From Xylophilus ampelinus (GTDB lineage: Bacteria > Pseudomonadota > Gammaproteobacteria > Burkholderiales > Burkholderiaceae_C), in NCBI RefSeq assembly GCF_901875635.1, contig NZ_CABFMN010000084.1, forward strand, positions 124,001-188,000: a stretch of DNA of 64,000 bases, read 5' to 3'. Made by a program: the position numbers and the translations under genes. Shown here piece by piece: positions 29,916 through 41,444 of this stretch (positions within the stretch are counted from its first letter, which is position 1; every line of letters starts with the position of its first letter). The notes beneath the pieces were generated by a model. It was not told the DNA's origin. It was given only the letters and a program-made list of their open reading frames with translations, and ran no database searches.

Positions 29916-30320
29916 TTAGATGCGGCGGCGCTTCTGCGGACGGCAGCCGTTGTGCGGCACGGGCGTCACGTCGGAGATGGACGTGATGCGGATGCCGAGC
30001 GCGGCCAGCGCGCGCACCGACGACTCGCGACCCGGGCCGGGGCCCTTGATCTCGACGTCGAGGTTCTTGATGCCCTGTTCCACCGCGGCACGGCCGGCGA
30101 CTTCCGACGCCACCTGGGCGGCGAAGGGGGTCGACTTGCGCGAGCCCTTGAAGCCCTGGCCGCCCGACGATGCCCACGACAGGGCGTTGCCCTGACGGTC
30201 GGTGATCGTGATGATGGTGTTGTTGAACGAGGCGTGCACGTGCGCGATGCCGTCCGCAACGTTCTTGCGGACCTTCTTGCGAACGCGTTGTGCAGCGTTG
30301 TTGGCAGGAGCTTTGGCCAT
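29916..30320 (-). CDS. rpsK: 30S ribosomal protein S11
   Basis: 134 residues. [20 protein letters not shown] and the C-terminal [18 protein letters not shown] are diagnostic. 12 bases after rpsM. Confidence 0.98.
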   Translation of the reverse strand: MAKAPANNAAQRVRKKVRKNVADGIAHVHASFNNTIITITDRQGNALSWASSGGQGFKGSRKSTPFAAQVASEVAGRAAVEQGIKNLDVEIKGPGPGRESSVRALAALGIRITSISDVTPVPHNGCRPQKRRRI

Positions 30321-30332
30321 GCGGTTCTCTCT

Positions 30333-30698
30333 TTACTTCTTCAGGGCCTGAGCGGCCTTGCGCGGACCCTTGCGGGTGCGGGCGTTGGTGCGCGTGCGCT
30401 GGCCGCGCATCGGCAGGCCGCGGCGATGACGGAAGCCGCGATAGCAGCCAATGTCCATCAGGCGCTTGATGTTCATCGTCGTCTCGCGACGCAGGTCGCC
30501 TTCGATGGTGAACTGAGCGATCTGGTCGCGGATCTTCTCGAGGTCGGCGTCGGTCAGGTCCTTGACCTTCTTCGCGTAGTCGATGCCGCAGGCTTCGCAG
30601 ATCTTGCGAGCGCGCGTGCGGCCGATGCCAAAGATCGCCGTCAGGCCGATCTCGGCGTGCTTGTGCGGCGGAATGTTGATGCCAGCGATACGTGCCAT
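30333..30698 (-). CDS. rpsM: 30S ribosomal protein S13
   Basis: 121 residues. [20 protein letters not shown] at the start; the C-terminal tail [20 protein letters not shown] is typical. 22 bases after rpmJ. Confidence 0.98.
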   Translation of the reverse strand: MARIAGINIPPHKHAEIGLTAIFGIGRTRARKICEACGIDYAKKVKDLTDADLEKIRDQIAQFTIEGDLRRETTMNIKRLMDIGCYRGFRHRRGLPMRGQRTRTNARTRKGPRKAAQALKK

Positions 30699-30720
30699 GT
30701 GCGTCCTCTAGAACTCTCTA

Positions 30721-30834
30721 TCAACCCTGGCGCTGCTTGTGGCGCGGGTCGGTGCAGATCACGCGCACAACACCCTTGCGGCGGATGATCTTGCAATTGC
30801 GGCAGATGGTTTTGACCGAAGCCGAAACTCTCAT
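30721..30834 (-). CDS. rpmJ: 50S ribosomal protein L36
   Basis: 37 residues, starting [20 protein letters not shown]. Zinc-binding form with CxxC, a third Cys and a His (CTDPRH). An in-frame upstream Met would add 28 non-homologous residues, so the short start is correct. secY ends 115 bases upstream, too small a gap to hold infA. Confidence 0.96.
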   Translation of the reverse strand: MRVSASVKTICRNCKIIRRKGVVRVICTDPRHKQRQG

Positions 30835-30949
30835 TTGATTTCTCCTGAAACTCTCTCTTGGCGACCTACTTCGCCCGAAACACATGTGCCCGGGCCGAAC
30901 CGCAGGGCGTCGATTCAATGCTGACCTGTCGCTCAGCGTCCCACGGAAC

Positions 30950-32281
30950 TCAGCCGTTCAAGGACGTCTTGAAATTCGCCTTCTTGAGCAACGACTCGTA
31001 CTGCTGAGACATCAGGTAGTTCTGCACCTGGGCCATGAAGTCCATGGTGACGACCACGATGATCATCAGCGACGTCCCGCCAAAATAGAACGGCACGTTG
31101 TATTTCAGGATCAGGAATTCGGGCAGCAGGCAGACGAAGGTGATGTACACCGCGCCGGCCAGCGTGAGCCGAACCAGGATCTTGTCGATGTAGCGGGCGG
31201 TCTGGTCGCCGGGACGGATCCCGGGGATGAACGCACCGCTCTTCTTCAGGTTGTCGGCAGTCTCGCGGCTGTTGAACACGAGCGCCGTGTAGAAGAAGCA
31301 GAAGAAGACGATCGCACCCGCATACAGCAGGGTGTAGATCGGCTGGCCGGGTGCCAGCGCGCCGGCAATGTCCTTGAGCCAGCGCATGCTGTCGCCCGAG
31401 CTGAACCAGCCCACGATCGTGGCCGGCAGCAGGATGATCGACGACGCGAAGATCGGCGGAATCACCCCGGCCATGTTCAGCTTGAGCGGCAGGTGCGATG
31501 CCTGGCCGCCATACACCTTGTTGCCCACCTGGCGCCGCGCATAGTTCACGAGGATCTTGCGCTGGCCGCGTTCGACGAACACGACGAACCAGGTCACCAG
31601 TGCCACCACCACCACGATGAACAGCGCCACGATCACGTTCATCGCACCGGTGCGCACCAGCTCGAGCAGGCCACCGATGGCGGTGGGCAGGCCCGCGGCG
31701 ATGCCCGCGAAGATGATGATCGAGATGCCGTTGCCCAGGCCGCGTTCGGTGATCTGCTCGCCCAGCCACATCAGGAACATCGAGCCCGCCGTGAGGCTGA
31801 CCAGCGCCGTGATGCGGAAGCCGAAGCCCGGCGACACCACCAGCCCGGGCGACGACTCGAGCGCCACCGCGATGCTGAAGGACTGGAACAGCGCCAGGCC
31901 CAGCGCGCCGTAGCGCGTGTACTGGGTGATCTTGCGGCGTCCGGCTTCGCCTTCCTTCTTGAGCTGCTCGAACTGCGGCAGCACGTAGGTCATGAGCTGG
32001 ATGATGATCGACGCCGAGATGTACGGCATGATCCCCAACGCGAACACGGTGAAGCGCGAGAGCGCCCCGCCCGAGAACATGTTGAACAGGCTCAGGATCC
32101 CGCCCTGCTGCCCCTGGAACAGCTGCGCGAGCTGGTCCGGGTTGATGCCGGGCACGGGAATGTGCGCGCCGATGCGGTAGACCACGAGCGCGAGCAGCAA
32201 GAAGACGAGCCGGCGACGCAGGTCGCCGAACTTGCCGGTCTTGGCCAGCCCTTGCTGCTTGGTCAGCGCGTTGGTTGCCAC
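30950..32281 (-). CDS. secY: Preprotein translocase subunit SecY
   Basis: 443 residues with ten membrane segments. It forms the SecYEG channel for protein export and membrane insertion. The cytoplasmic loop between TM8 and TM9 and the motifs [43 protein letters not shown] and [18 protein letters not shown] are all conserved. 35 bases downstream of rplO. Confidence 0.98.
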   Translation of the reverse strand: MATNALTKQQGLAKTGKFGDLRRRLVFLLLALVVYRIGAHIPVPGINPDQLAQLFQGQQGGILSLFNMFSGGALSRFTVFALGIMPYISASIIIQLMTYVLPQFEQLKKEGEAGRRKITQYTRYGALGLALFQSFSIAVALESSPGLVVSPGFGFRITALVSLTAGSMFLMWLGEQITERGLGNGISIIIFAGIAAGLPTAIGGLLELVRTGAMNVIVALFIVVVVALVTWFVVFVERGQRKILVNYARRQVGNKVYGGQASHLPLKLNMAGVIPPIFASSIILLPATIVGWFSSGDSMRWLKDIAGALAPGQPIYTLLYAGAIVFFCFFYTALVFNSRETADNLKKSGAFIPGIRPGDQTARYIDKILVRLTLAGAVYITFVCLLPEFLILKYNVPFYFGGTSLMIIVVVTMDFMAQVQNYLMSQQYESLLKKANFKTSLNG

Positions 32282-32316
32282 GTTCAGGTGCTTCCTGTGA
32301 GGTTGCTGTCAGCCGC

Positions 32317-32748
32317 TCAGGCCACGCTGCCGCCGGCTGCCTCGATGGCAGCCTTGGCACCTGCGGTGGCACCGATGCCGGTGAGCTTGACCGCTTGGGT
32401 CAGCTCGCCCGACTTCACGACCTTCACGACCTTGGCCAGCTGGCCCACCAGGCCGGCTTGCTTGAGCGCGAGCACGTCGACTTCGGCCAGGCCGAGCTTC
32501 TCGAGCGCGGTCAGCGTCACTTCGGCGTTGTACTTCAGCGACTGCGACTTGAAGCCACGCTTGGGCAGGCGACGCTGCAGCGGCATCTGGCCGCCTTCGA
32601 AGCCCACCTTGTGGAAACCGCCGGCGCGCGACTTCTGGCCCTTGTGACCGCGACCCGCGGTCTTGCCCAGGCCGGAGCCGATGCCACGGCCGACGCGACG
32701 CTTGGCGTGCTTGGCGCCCGCTGCGGGCTTGATGCCATTGAGTTCCAT
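32317..32748 (-). CDS. rplO: 50S ribosomal protein L15
   Basis: 143 residues. Gly/Lys-rich N-terminus ([23 protein letters not shown]) and C-terminal [21 protein letters not shown]. One base separates it from rpmD. Confidence 0.98.
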   Translation of the reverse strand: MELNGIKPAAGAKHAKRRVGRGIGSGLGKTAGRGHKGQKSRAGGFHKVGFEGGQMPLQRRLPKRGFKSQSLKYNAEVTLTALEKLGLAEVDVLALKQAGLVGQLAKVVKVVKSGELTQAVKLTGIGATAGAKAAIEAAGGSVA

Positions 32749-32749
32749 G

Positions 32750-32935
32750 TCAGAGCACCTTCACCAGATAGGCGATCTTGTCGATCATCCCGCGCACGGC
32801 GGGCGTGTCCTGCAGCTCGCTCACGCTGTTGAGCTTGCGCAGGCCCAGGCCGCGCACGGTGGCGCGGTGCGACTGCTTCGTGCCGATGGGGCTGCGAACC
32901 AGTTGGACCTTCACGGTCTGTTGTTGGGTCGTCAT
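32750..32935 (-). CDS. rpmD: 50S ribosomal protein L30
   Basis: 61 residues. [20 protein letters not shown] and [20 protein letters not shown] are diagnostic of L30. Confidence 0.97.
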   Translation of the reverse strand: MTTQQQTVKVQLVRSPIGTKQSHRATVRGLGLRKLNSVSELQDTPAVRGMIDKIAYLVKVL

Positions 32936-32949
32936 AGCGTTTCTCGCAA

Positions 32950-33468
32950 TCAGGCGAAGATTTCTTCGACCGTGAGACCGCGCTTGGCCGCCACTTCGGC
33001 GGGCGTGGTCGAGTTCTTGAGCGCGTCGAGCGTGGCGCGAACCATGTTGTAGGGGTTCGACGAACCATGGCTCTTGGCCACGATGTCCGTGATGCCCATC
33101 ACCTCGAACACGGCGCGCATCGGGCCGCCGGCGATGATGCCGGTACCCTTCGGGGCCGGCGACATCATCACGGTGGAGGCGCCGTGGTGGCCCGTCACCT
33201 GGTGGTGCAGGGTCCCGTTCTTGATCGACACCTTCATGAGGTTGCGACGCGCTTCTTCCATCGCCTTCTGCACGGCAGCGGGCACTTCCTTGGACTTGCC
33301 CTTGCCCATGCCGACGCGGCCATCGCCGTCACCGACCACGGTCAGCGCTGCGAAACCCAGGATCCGACCACCCTTCACCACCTTGGTGACCCGGTTGATC
33401 GAGATCATCTTCTCGCGCAGACCGTCCTCGGGACCTTCGTTCTGCGTTCTTGCCTGAATCTTTGCCAT
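32950..33468 (-). CDS. rpsE: 30S ribosomal protein S5
   Basis: 172 residues. [20 protein letters not shown] and the double-stranded RNA-binding-like fold are visible; C-terminal [22 protein letters not shown]. The start lies upstream of LREKMISIN with a normal short leader ([15 protein letters not shown]). Confidence 0.98.
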   Translation of the reverse strand: MAKIQARTQNEGPEDGLREKMISINRVTKVVKGGRILGFAALTVVGDGDGRVGMGKGKSKEVPAAVQKAMEEARRNLMKVSIKNGTLHHQVTGHHGASTVMMSPAPKGTGIIAGGPMRAVFEVMGITDIVAKSHGSSNPYNMVRATLDALKNSTTPAEVAAKRGLTVEEIFA

Positions 33469-33494
33469 CTTGAATTCCTGAACTCAGCGTGCGC

Positions 33495-33860
33495 TTAGAA
33501 CTGCAGACCGGCTTCGCGGGCCGCTTCGGCGAGGGCCTTCACACGGCCGTGGTAGGCGAAGCCTGCACGGTCGAAAGCCACCTTCTCGACACCGGCCGCC
33601 TTGGCCTTCTCGGCGATGCGCTTGCCGATGATCTGCGCGGCAGCGGCGTTGCCGCCCTTGCCGGCGCCACCGAGCGAGCTGCGCACTTCGGCTTCCGCGG
33701 TGGAGGCCGAAGCCAGCACCTTGGTGCCGTCGCCGGAGACGACAGCAGCGTAGATGTGCAGGTTGGTGCGGTTCACCATCAGACGCGCGACGCCTTGCGT
33801 GGCAATGCGGATGCGGGTCTGGCGGGCACGGCGCAGGCGCTGTTCCTTCTTGGTCAACAT
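33495..33860 (-). CDS. rplR: 50S ribosomal protein L18
   Basis: 121 residues from the second of two adjacent Met codons (33860), which is better spaced from GGGG than the first at 33863. [20 protein letters not shown] and [17 protein letters not shown] are typical L18 ends. Binds 5S rRNA. Confidence 0.97.
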   Translation of the reverse strand: MLTKKEQRLRRARQTRIRIATQGVARLMVNRTNLHIYAAVVSGDGTKVLASASTAEAEVRSSLGGAGKGGNAAAAQIIGKRIAEKAKAAGVEKVAFDRAGFAYHGRVKALAEAAREAGLQF

Positions 33861-33871
33861 CATGCTGCCCC

Positions 33872-34405
33872 TTACTTCTTCTTGGTCTCTTTGATCACGA
33901 TCTTCTCGTCCGAATAACGGATCCCCTTGCCCTTGTAGGGCTCGGGCGGACGAATCGCACGGATCTCAGCGGCCACCTGGCCGACGCGCTGGCGGTCGGC
34001 ACCCTTGATGACGATTTCGGTCGGTGCCGGCGTGGCCACCGTGATGCCCGCAGGCATGTCCTTGTTGACCGGGTGCGAGAAGCCGACCGACAGGTTCAGC
34101 TTGGCGCCCTGGGCCTGGGCCTTGAAGCCCACGCCGACGAGATTGAGCTTCTTCTCGAAGCCCTTGCTCACGCCGACGACCATGTTGTTGACCAGCTGGC
34201 GCACCGTGCCGCTCATCGCGTTGGCTTCACGCGATTCATCGGCCGGCTCGAAGCTCAGCTTGCCATCCTTGTTCGACACCTTGACCAACGCGTTGGCAGG
34301 GATCGACAGTTGACCACCCGCGCCCTTGACGCTGATCTGGCCTTCGTTGATCGCCACATCCACGCCTTGCGGGATGGCGACCGGCATTTTTCCGACTCGG
34401 GACAT
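33872..34405 (-). CDS. rplF: 50S ribosomal protein L6
   Basis: 177 residues. [17 protein letters not shown] at the start; the second repeat ends in [16 protein letters not shown], the L6 signature. Confidence 0.98.
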   Translation of the reverse strand: MSRVGKMPVAIPQGVDVAINEGQISVKGAGGQLSIPANALVKVSNKDGKLSFEPADESREANAMSGTVRQLVNNMVVGVSKGFEKKLNLVGVGFKAQAQGAKLNLSVGFSHPVNKDMPAGITVATPAPTEIVIKGADRQRVGQVAAEIRAIRPPEPYKGKGIRYSDEKIVIKETKKK

Positions 34406-34422
34406 TGTTCAGTTACCTCCGG

Positions 34423-34818
34423 TCAGGCGACGTAGCACAGCACTTCGCCGCCAACGCCGTCGGCGCGCGCCTTGCGGTCGGTCATCACGCCCTTGGGGGT
34501 GGTGACGATCGCCACGCCCAGGCCGTTCTGGACCTGGGGAATCGCGTTCGAACCCTTGTAGACGCGCAGGCCGGGACGGCTCACGCGCTCGATGCGCTCG
34601 ATCACCGGGCGGCCGGCGTAGTACTTCAGCGTAATTTCGAGGTTGCTCTTGCCGTCTTCGGTCTTGACCTGGAAGCCGTCGATGTAGCCCTCGTCCTTCA
34701 GCACCTGGGCGATCGCGATCTTCACCTTGGAAGACGGGATCGACACGGTGGGCTTCGCGACCATCTGCGCATTGCGGATGCGCGTCAGCAGGTCGGCGAT
34801 GGGATCACTCATGCTCAT
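34423..34818 (-). CDS. rpsH: 30S ribosomal protein S8
   Basis: 131 residues. [19 protein letters not shown] and C-terminal [22 protein letters not shown] are diagnostic. S8 is the usual translational repressor of the spc operon. Confidence 0.98.
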   Translation of the reverse strand: MSMSDPIADLLTRIRNAQMVAKPTVSIPSSKVKIAIAQVLKDEGYIDGFQVKTEDGKSNLEITLKYYAGRPVIERIERVSRPGLRVYKGSNAIPQVQNGLGVAIVTTPKGVMTDRKARADGVGGEVLCYVA

Positions 34819-34839
34819 GTTTCTTGCTCCTGCCTGCGC

Positions 34840-35145
34840 TTACCAGCTGGCCTTGGTGACACCGGGGATGTCACCGGCGAAGGCCAGTTCACGGATCTTG
34901 GCGCGGGCCAGACCGAACTGACGGAAGGTGCCGCGCGGACGGCCGGTGATTTCGCAGCGGTTGCGCTGGCGGGTCGGGTTCGCGTTGCGCGGCAGCTTCT
35001 GCAGCGCCAGGCGTGCAGCGGCGCGCTCTTCGTCGCTCTTCTTCGCGTCGCCGGCGATCGCCTTCAGCTCTTCGTGCTTCTTGGCGTACTTGGCGACCAG
35101 TTTTTCTCGCTTGAGCTCGCGCTCGATCAAAGCTACTTTAGCCAC
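34840..35145 (-). CDS. rpsN: 30S ribosomal protein S14
   Basis: 101 residues, the long zinc-independent form (no CxxC). [20 protein letters not shown] and [18 protein letters not shown] are diagnostic. Confidence 0.98.
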   Translation of the reverse strand: MAKVALIERELKREKLVAKYAKKHEELKAIAGDAKKSDEERAAARLALQKLPRNANPTRQRNRCEITGRPRGTFRQFGLARAKIRELAFAGDIPGVTKASW

Positions 35146-35154
35146 AAGTCCACC

Positions 35155-35694
35155 TCAGTTCTTGAACGGGAAACGGAAACCGGCGAGAAGCGCCTTGGCT
35201 TCTTCGTCCGACTTGGCCGTCGTCGTGATGCTGATGTTGAGGCCGCGCAGGGCATCAACCTTGTCGTACTCGATCTCGGGGAAGATGATCTGTTCCTTGA
35301 CCCCGATGTTGTAGTTGCCACGGCCGTCGAACGCGCGGCCGGAGATACCACGGAAGTCGCGCACGCGGGGCAGGGCCACGGTGACGAAGCGGTCCAGGAA
35401 TTCGTACATCTTCACGCCACGCAGCGTGACCATGCAGCCGATGGCCTGGCCTTCGCGGATCTTGAAGCCGGCGATGGCCTTCTTGGCCTTGGTCACCACG
35501 GGCTTCTGGCCGGCGATCTTGGTCAGGTCGGCGACGGCGCTGTCCATCACCTTCTTGTCGGCCACGGCCTCGCTCACGCCCATGTTCAGCGTGATCTTGG
35601 TCAAGCGCGGGACCTGCATCGGCGACTTGTAGCCGAACTTCTCGGTCAGGTCCTTCGCGATCTTCTCGCGGTAGTGTTGTTGCAGTCGTGCCAT
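35155..35694 (-). CDS. rplE: 50S ribosomal protein L5
   Basis: 179 residues from the Met at 35694. AAGGTGG is 7 bases from this ATG but only 1 base from the alternative at 35700. [20 protein letters not shown] and LNMGVSEAV are L5 motifs. Binds 5S rRNA. In E. coli S8 represses at the rplE start; that site was not identified here. Confidence 0.97.
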   Translation of the reverse strand: MARLQQHYREKIAKDLTEKFGYKSPMQVPRLTKITLNMGVSEAVADKKVMDSAVADLTKIAGQKPVVTKAKKAIAGFKIREGQAIGCMVTLRGVKMYEFLDRFVTVALPRVRDFRGISGRAFDGRGNYNIGVKEQIIFPEIEYDKVDALRGLNISITTTAKSDEEAKALLAGFRFPFKN

Positions 35695-35696
35695 GG

Positions 35697-36014
35697 TCAT
35701 GCCACCTTGATTTCTTCGCCGCTGGACTTGAAGACGCGCACGCGCTTGCCGTCCACGAGCTTGACGCCCACGCGGTCGGCCTTGCCGGTCGCCGCATTGA
35801 AGATCGCCACGTTGGATTGGTGGATCGGCATCGCCTTCTCGACGATGCCACCGGTCGTGCCCTTCATCGGGTTCGGCTTGGTGTGCTTCTTGACCAGATT
35901 GATGCCGTCGATGACGACATGCGAGTCGTCGGCGCGCAGCGACACGGTGCCGCGCTTGCCCTTGTCGCGGCCGGCCAACACGATGACCTGGTCGCCCTTG
36001 CGAATCTTGTTCAT
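35697..36014 (-). CDS. rplX: 50S ribosomal protein L24
   Basis: 105 residues. The KOW motif ([19 protein letters not shown]) and [11 protein letters not shown] identify L24. Its stop lies beside the rplE start. Confidence 0.98.
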   Translation of the reverse strand: MNKIRKGDQVIVLAGRDKGKRGTVSLRADDSHVVIDGINLVKKHTKPNPMKGTTGGIVEKAMPIHQSNVAIFNAATGKADRVGVKLVDGKRVRVFKSSGEEIKVA

Positions 36015-36024
36015 GGCGTTGTCC

Positions 36025-36393
36025 TCAGAGAACTTCGGGAGCCAGCGAGACGATCTTCATGAACTTCTCGGTACGCAGTTCGCGCGTCACGGGTCCGAAG
36101 ATGCGGGTGCCGATCGGCTCCAGCTTGGCATTGAGCAGCACGGCGGCGTTGCCGTCGAACTTGACGAGCGAACCGTCGCCACGACGGATGCCCTTGGCGG
36201 TGCGCACGACCACGGCGTTGTAGATCTCGCCCTTCTTGACGCGGCCACGCGGCGCGGCTTCCTTGACGCTGACCTTGATCACGTCGCCGACGCTGGCGTA
36301 GCGACGCTTGGAGCCACCGAGCACCTTGATGCACAGGACGGATTTCGCGCCCGTGTTGTCGGCCACTTCGAGCCGGGATTCAGTCTGGATCAT
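36025..36393 (-). CDS. rplN: 50S ribosomal protein L14
   Basis: 122 residues. [20 protein letters not shown] is invariant in L14. It is the first gene of the operon here: no rpsQ, rpmC or rplP lies upstream, where a promoter and a + strand gene are found instead. The S10 genes must be elsewhere. Confidence 0.98.
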   Translation of the reverse strand: MIQTESRLEVADNTGAKSVLCIKVLGGSKRRYASVGDVIKVSVKEAAPRGRVKKGEIYNAVVVRTAKGIRRGDGSLVKFDGNAAVLLNAKLEPIGTRIFGPVTRELRTEKFMKIVSLAPEVL

Positions 36394-36696
36394 TGCTAGT
36401 AGTTCCCAACTTGTACCGTTGCGCCTTGCAGAGCCTGCAGGGGCGGCACCGGTCAGTCTTGGGCCCGTCGTCGGAGTGCCGAAACCACATCGGCACGCCT
36501 TCGTCTGGGCGGAAGTCCTCGCTTTTTGAAAGCGAAGCCCGCGATTGTGGCATCCCGCGAATGGGTTGTCAAACGCTTGGCCTGCTCTTTTTCGCGTTGC
36601 TGCCAATCGGCCACCAGCGCCGGCGGGCCGCGGCGGAATACGCCGACCGCGTTTTCGGCCAAAAAGGCCCCGGCCGTCCCGCCTAGACTCCGCGCC
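36394..36696. other. Divergent leader/promoter region upstream of rplN
   Basis: 303 bases. It holds the rplN promoter at 36544-36572 and the resulting leader of about 145 bases, which contains a small hairpin (CGCTTTCAAAAAGCG on the minus strand). No small gene was seen. The promoter of the divergent phytase-like gene must lie at the right end but was not identified. Confidence 0.6.
36544..36572 (-). promoter_or_regulatory. Strong sigma-70 promoter of the spc/alpha operon
   Basis: On the minus strand: TTGACA (36572-36567), 17-base spacer, CACAAT (36549-36544). The perfect -35 and ideal spacing suit a ribosomal operon. Start of transcription near 36537. Confidence 0.8.
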
Positions 36697-37865
36697 ATGC
36701 GCCCGTCCGCCTCCCCGGCCACCGACACCACCCGCCGTGCCCTGCTGCAGGGCCTGGGTGCGCTCGCCCTCGTCGGATGCGGCCCGCGCCGGCCGCCAGC
36801 CGCACCGGGCGGGGGTGCGCTCGAGCGGATCGCCGACGCGCGCTGGGCGCACGGGCTGGACGTGGGCGGCACCCCGGCCGGCGGACTCTCGGGCATCGAC
36901 TACGACAGCCGGCGGGGTGAGTACCTGCTCCTGAGCGACGACCGCTCGGACAAGGCGCCGGCTCGCTACTACACCGCGCGCTGGGACCGGCCCACCGACG
37001 GTTCCTCGCCGGTACCGCTGCGCATGCAGCCGCTGCTGCAGGCCGACGGCAGCCCGTGGCCGCCGCGCGCCCGTGCGGTCGCCGGGGTGCCCGTGCCCGA
37101 CCCCGAGGCGCTGCGCCTGCGGCCCGACACCGACACCGTGCTGTGGACCAGCGAGGGCGACGTGCCGCGCGGCTTCGGCCCCGCGCTGTATGAAAGCAGC
37201 CGCGACGGGCGCCTGCTGAGGACGTTCAGCCTGCCGGCGATGTTCGACGCCGACCCGTCCGGGCGCCGCGGTCCGCGCGACAACCTGAGCTTCGAGGGAC
37301 TGGCGCTCACGCCCGACGCCCGCCAGGCCTGGGTCGCGATGGAGAACGCCCTGATCGAGGACGGCCCCAGCCCCACGCTCGACGCGCCCGGCGGTCCGTG
37401 CCGCTTCACCTGCGTCGACCTCGCCCGCGGCACGGCCGTGCGGCAGCTCGCCTACGTGCCCGACGCCATCCCGTTGCGGCCACTGGTGCCGGGCACCTAT
37501 GCCGACAACGGGGTGAGCGAGGTCCTCATGCTGGACGCCCATCGGATGCTGGTTCTGGAGCGCGCCTACGCGGCCGGGCGCGGCAACTCGCTGCGCCTAT
37601 ATGCGATCGACACGCGCGAGGCGAGCGACACGCTGGACGTCGACGCGCTGCGCCCCGGCAACCACCGCCCCGCCCCCAAGACCCTGATCGCCGACTTCGC
37701 CACCCTGGGCCTCGCGCGCCTGGACAACAGCGAGGGCATGTGCTGGGGCCCGCCCCTGCCGAACGACCCCGAGGGCCGCCGCCTGCTGGTGGTGGTGAGC
37801 GACGACAACTTCAACCCGCTGCAGATCACCCAGTTTGCCGCCTTCGCCTTCAAGGACCCGACCCC

Positions 37866-37869
<4 letters not shown>
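36697..37869 (+). CDS. Esterase-like/phytase-like lipoprotein, Tat-type signal
   Basis: 390 residues. The start is at the Met just before [16 protein letters not shown]. The N-terminus has twin Arg13-Arg14, a hydrophobic stretch and a lipobox ending in Cys28 (ALALVGC), so it is probably an outer-envelope lipoprotein exported by Tat. The rest is a phytase-like beta-propeller ([79 protein letters not shown]). Such proteins are annotated as esterase-like activity of phytase family; the substrate is unknown. Its stop overlaps the proC start (ATGA). Confidence 0.83.
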
Positions 37870-38702
<833 letters not shown>

Positions 38703-38705
38703 GCC

Positions 38706-38798
38706 GGTTTACTCACTTTTCAGGAGCGCCTCGCGCCCGCTGGACGGGCGCTGCAGTCGCTGTTCTTTCAAGAATTTGCTAAGCCTGTTCTTAGCAAA
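38706..38798. repeat. Divergent palindromic repeat, copy 4, with strong hairpin
   Basis: CGCGCCCGCTGGACGGGCGC is the GC-rich hairpin of the family. It is followed by TTTGCTAAG-CCTGTT-CTTAGCAAA (38775-38798), a 9-base perfect stem that replaces the usual GCTAT-N7-ATAGC. It sits in the 107-base gap between the convergent proC and ubiA genes and probably ends both transcripts. Confidence 0.65.
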
Positions 38799-38809
38799 TG
38801 GCGCGCGGA

Positions 38810-39697
38810 TCAGCGCAGGAGCGCGTCGGCCACCACCCCCGCGAACACCGCAAAGCCCACCCAGTGGTTGAGCCGGAAGGCGGTGAAGCAGCCTTCGCGC
38901 GTGCGCCGGCGGATCAGCATCCAGTGCCACAGCGCCTGCGCAGTCGCCGCCGCCAGCCCCGCGTAGAACAACGGCCCCAGCCCCAGCCGGGCACCCGCCC
39001 AGCCCCACATCGCGATGAACAGCGCGTAGCTCGCCATCACCGCCGCCACGTCGAAGCGGCCGAAGGTGATGGCCGAGGTCTTCATGCCGATCCTCAGGTC
39101 GTCGTCGCGGTCGACCATGGCGTACTCGGTGTCGTACGCCAGCACCCAGAACAGGTTGCCCACCAGCAGCCACCACGCCAGCCACGGCACCTCGCCAGTC
39201 ACGGCCGAGAAGGCCATCGGAATGCCGAAGCTGAAGGCCACGCCCAGCACCGCCTGCGGCACCGAGACGATGCGCTTGGCGTAGGGATACACCAGGGCCA
39301 CGGCCAGCGCGGCGAAGGACCAGAGGATGGTCGGCAGGTTGGTCGTGAGCACCAGGCCGAAGGCGGCCAGCGCCAGCACGGCGCCGAGCGCGAGTGCCTC
39401 CTTCACCGACACCTCGCCGGTGGTCACGGGCCGCCTGGCGGTGCGCTTGACGTGGCGGTCGAAGTCGCGGTCGGCCACGTCGTTGACGCAGCAGCCGGCG
39501 CTGCGCATGAGGATGGTGCCCAGCACGAACACCACCACCAGATGCCAGCCCGGGAAGCCCCGGGCCGCGAACCACAGCGCGCTGAGCGAGGGCCACAGCA
39601 GCAGCAGCCAGCCGGCGGGCCGGTTCCAGCGGATCAGGTCCAGCCAGACGGCAAAACGCCCGCGCGGGGCGGGCGGCTGGAGCGCGTCGGTGCTCAC
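38810..39697 (-). CDS. ubiA: 4-hydroxybenzoate octaprenyltransferase
   Basis: 295 residues with about eight membrane segments. It prenylates 4-hydroxybenzoate in ubiquinone synthesis at the inner membrane. Both Asp-rich motifs are visible: NDVADRDFD and [33 protein letters not shown] is the N-terminal signature. 7 bases downstream of dps. Confidence 0.96.
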   Translation of the reverse strand: MSTDALQPPAPRGRFAVWLDLIRWNRPAGWLLLLWPSLSALWFAARGFPGWHLVVVFVLGTILMRSAGCCVNDVADRDFDRHVKRTARRPVTTGEVSVKEALALGAVLALAAFGLVLTTNLPTILWSFAALAVALVYPYAKRIVSVPQAVLGVAFSFGIPMAFSAVTGEVPWLAWWLLVGNLFWVLAYDTEYAMVDRDDDLRIGMKTSAITFGRFDVAAVMASYALFIAMWGWAGARLGLGPLFYAGLAAATAQALWHWMLIRRRTREGCFTAFRLNHWVGFAVFAGVVADALLR

Positions 39698-39704
39698 CGC
39701 GGCG

Positions 39705-40310
39705 TCATTCCTCGAGCAGCGAGCGCAGCATCCAGGCGGTCTGGTCGTGCACCGTGCAGCGCGCGGTGAGCATGTCGGCCGTCGGGTCGTCGCCGGCTTC
39801 CTCGGCCACCGGGATGAACTCGCGCGCGATGCGCGACACCGTCTCGTGGCCCTTCACGAGGATGCGCACCATCTCCATCGCCTTGGGCGGCTGCTGCGGC
39901 ACGTCGGGCACGGTGGCGATCTTGCTGAACTCGGCGTACGAGCCCGGCGCGTAGTGGCCCAGGGCGCGGATGCGCTCGGCGATCACGTCGGTCGAATTCC
40001 ACAGCTCGGTGTACTGCGCCATGAACATGGCGTGCAGCGAGTTGAAGTGCGGACCGGTGACGTTCCAGTGGAAGTTGTGCGTGGTGAGGTACAGCGTGTA
40101 CGTGTCGGCCAGCACGCGCGACAGGCCCTCGGCGATGGCCGCGCGGTCCTGGCGGTCGATGCCGATGTTGATGATCGGCGCGCTGCGGCTGCCCGATTCG
40201 GGCGCCACGCGCTCACCGCCCTTGGCAGGCACCGTGCCCTTGGCGGCGGCCGGCGCATCGGCGATCGCGGCCTTGCTGTTCTTCTTGATGTCCTTGGGGT
40301 TCTTCGCCAT
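39705..40310 (-). CDS. dps: Dps-family DNA-binding ferritin
   Basis: 201 residues. A Lys/Ala-rich N-terminal tail of about 45 residues ([13 protein letters not shown]...) suits DNA binding. The Dps core has the ferroxidase-site helix [21 protein letters not shown] and [19 protein letters not shown]. It protects DNA from iron-driven hydroxyl radicals. It follows oxyR on the same strand and has a candidate OxyR site overlapping its promoter. Confidence 0.93.
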   Translation of the reverse strand: MAKNPKDIKKNSKAAIADAPAAAKGTVPAKGGERVAPESGSRSAPIINIGIDRQDRAAIAEGLSRVLADTYTLYLTTHNFHWNVTGPHFNSLHAMFMAQYTELWNSTDVIAERIRALGHYAPGSYAEFSKIATVPDVPQQPPKAMEMVRILVKGHETVSRIAREFIPVAEEAGDDPTADMLTARCTVHDQTAWMLRSLLEE

Positions 40311-40349
40311 GTCGGTTCCTCTTGCGGTTCGTTCGAACGGAAAGTCTTG

Positions 40350-40392
40350 ACTCTAGGAGCGGGGCCGAAGCATCGCAACAGCCGGACTCTAT
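40350..40392 (-). promoter_or_regulatory. dps promoter with candidate OxyR site
   Basis: On the minus strand: TTGCGA (40378-40373), 17-base spacer, TAGAGT (40355-40350). Directly upstream and touching the -35 is ATAG-AGTCCGG-CTGT (40392-40378), close to the OxyR half-pattern ATAG-N7-CTAT, with a weaker GCAT one N7 further up. OxyR usually activates from this position. Confidence 0.6.
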
Positions 40393-40453
40393 CGCAGCGA
40401 TGCGCCCTGCCGATGATGCGGCGCGTAGGTGCGTGCCGCAACTTGCCGGCGCT

Positions 40454-41431
40454 TCACGACAGGCGCGTCACGCCCGGCAGTTCGCAGGCATAGATCGCGT
40501 TGCGCAGCGCGGCGATCGCCTCGTAGCGCGTGAAGCTGCGCCGCCAGGCCAGCACCACGCGGCGCGTGGGCGGCTCGCCGCCCTGGCCGTCGCGAATGGG
40601 GATGTAGCGCACGATGGGCTCGAGCTCCTTGCTGCGTCCCTTGCCCTTGCCTTCGCGCGGCTTGAGCGCATCCGCCGGCACCGACAGGCGCGGCACCAGC
40701 GTCACGCCCATGCCCGCGGCCACCATGTGCTTGATGGTCTCCAGCGACGAGCCTTCGAAGCTCTTGCGGATGCCTTCGGCATTGCTCGAGAAGCGCGCGA
40801 ACTCCGGGCACACCTCCAGCACGTGGTCGCGGAAACAATGTCCCGTGCCCAGCAGCAGCATGGTCTCGTTCTTGAGCTCGTCGGAGGTGACGGATTCGCG
40901 CTCGGCCAGTGGATGCGAGGCTGGCACCGCCGCCACGAAAGGCTCGTCGTACAGCGCTGCGATCGCCAGCCCGGTGTCGGGAAAGGGCTCGGCCATGATG
41001 GCGCAGTCGATCTCGCCCGAGCGCAGCATCTCCAGCAGGCGCGCGGTGAAGTTCTCCTGCAGCATCAGCGGCATCTGCGGCGTGCGCGCGATGTTCTGGC
41101 GCACCAGGTCGGGCAGCAGGTAGGGGCCGATGGTGTAGATCACGCCCAGGTTCAGCGGGCCGGCCAGCGGGTCCTTGCCGCGCTTGGCGATCTCCTTGAT
41201 GCTGGCGGCCTGGTCGAGCACGGTCTGCGCCTGCTGCACGATCTGCTCGCCCAGCGGCGTGACGGCCACCTCGCCGGCGCTGCGCTCGAAGAGCTTGACC
41301 TCCAGCTCGTCCTCCAGCTTCTTGATCGCCACCGAGAGGGTGGGCTGCGAGACGTAGCAGGCCTCGGCCGCCTTGCCGAAATGGCGCTCGCGCGCGACCG
41401 CCACGATGTATTTGAGTTCGGTCAGGGTCAT
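40454..41431 (-). CDS. oxyR: Hydrogen-peroxide sensor OxyR (LysR family)
   Basis: 325 residues from the ATG at 41431; an in-frame TTG at 41440 is less likely. N-terminal LysR helix-turn-helix (FGKAAEACYVSQPTLSVAIKKLE). The peroxide-sensing cysteines are Cys199 and Cys208 (GTGHCFRDHVLEVC), the same positions and spacing as in E. coli. A basic insertion (REGKGKGRSKELE) near residue 280 makes it about 20 residues longer than E. coli OxyR. It is 146 bases upstream of dps and only 12 bases downstream of the DUF3325 gene. Confidence 0.95.
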   Translation of the reverse strand: MTLTELKYIVAVARERHFGKAAEACYVSQPTLSVAIKKLEDELEVKLFERSAGEVAVTPLGEQIVQQAQTVLDQAASIKEIAKRGKDPLAGPLNLGVIYTIGPYLLPDLVRQNIARTPQMPLMLQENFTARLLEMLRSGEIDCAIMAEPFPDTGLAIAALYDEPFVAAVPASHPLAERESVTSDELKNETMLLLGTGHCFRDHVLEVCPEFARFSSNAEGIRKSFEGSSLETIKHMVAAGMGVTLVPRLSVPADALKPREGKGKGRSKELEPIVRYIPIRDGQGGEPPTRRVVLAWRRSFTRYEAIAALRNAIYACELPGVTRLS

Positions 41432-41444
41432 AGCTTGCAACTAT
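41430..41444. promoter_or_regulatory. Candidate OxyR site at the oxyR start
   Basis: ATAG-N7-CTAT spans the end of the DUF3325 gene and the oxyR start codon. It fits the OxyR half-site pattern and would suit autorepression. Part of the motif is the tandem stop TAATAG, so chance is possible. Confidence 0.4.

Noticed and set aside
30835..30949. infA between secY and rpmJ
   Set aside because: The gap is 115 bases, less than half the length of infA, and no IF-1 motif is encoded on either strand.
41432..41440. TTG start of oxyR nine bases upstream
   Set aside because: The ATG at 41431 gives the usual OxyR N-terminus (MTLTELKYI), and Cys199/Cys208 then match E. coli numbering.
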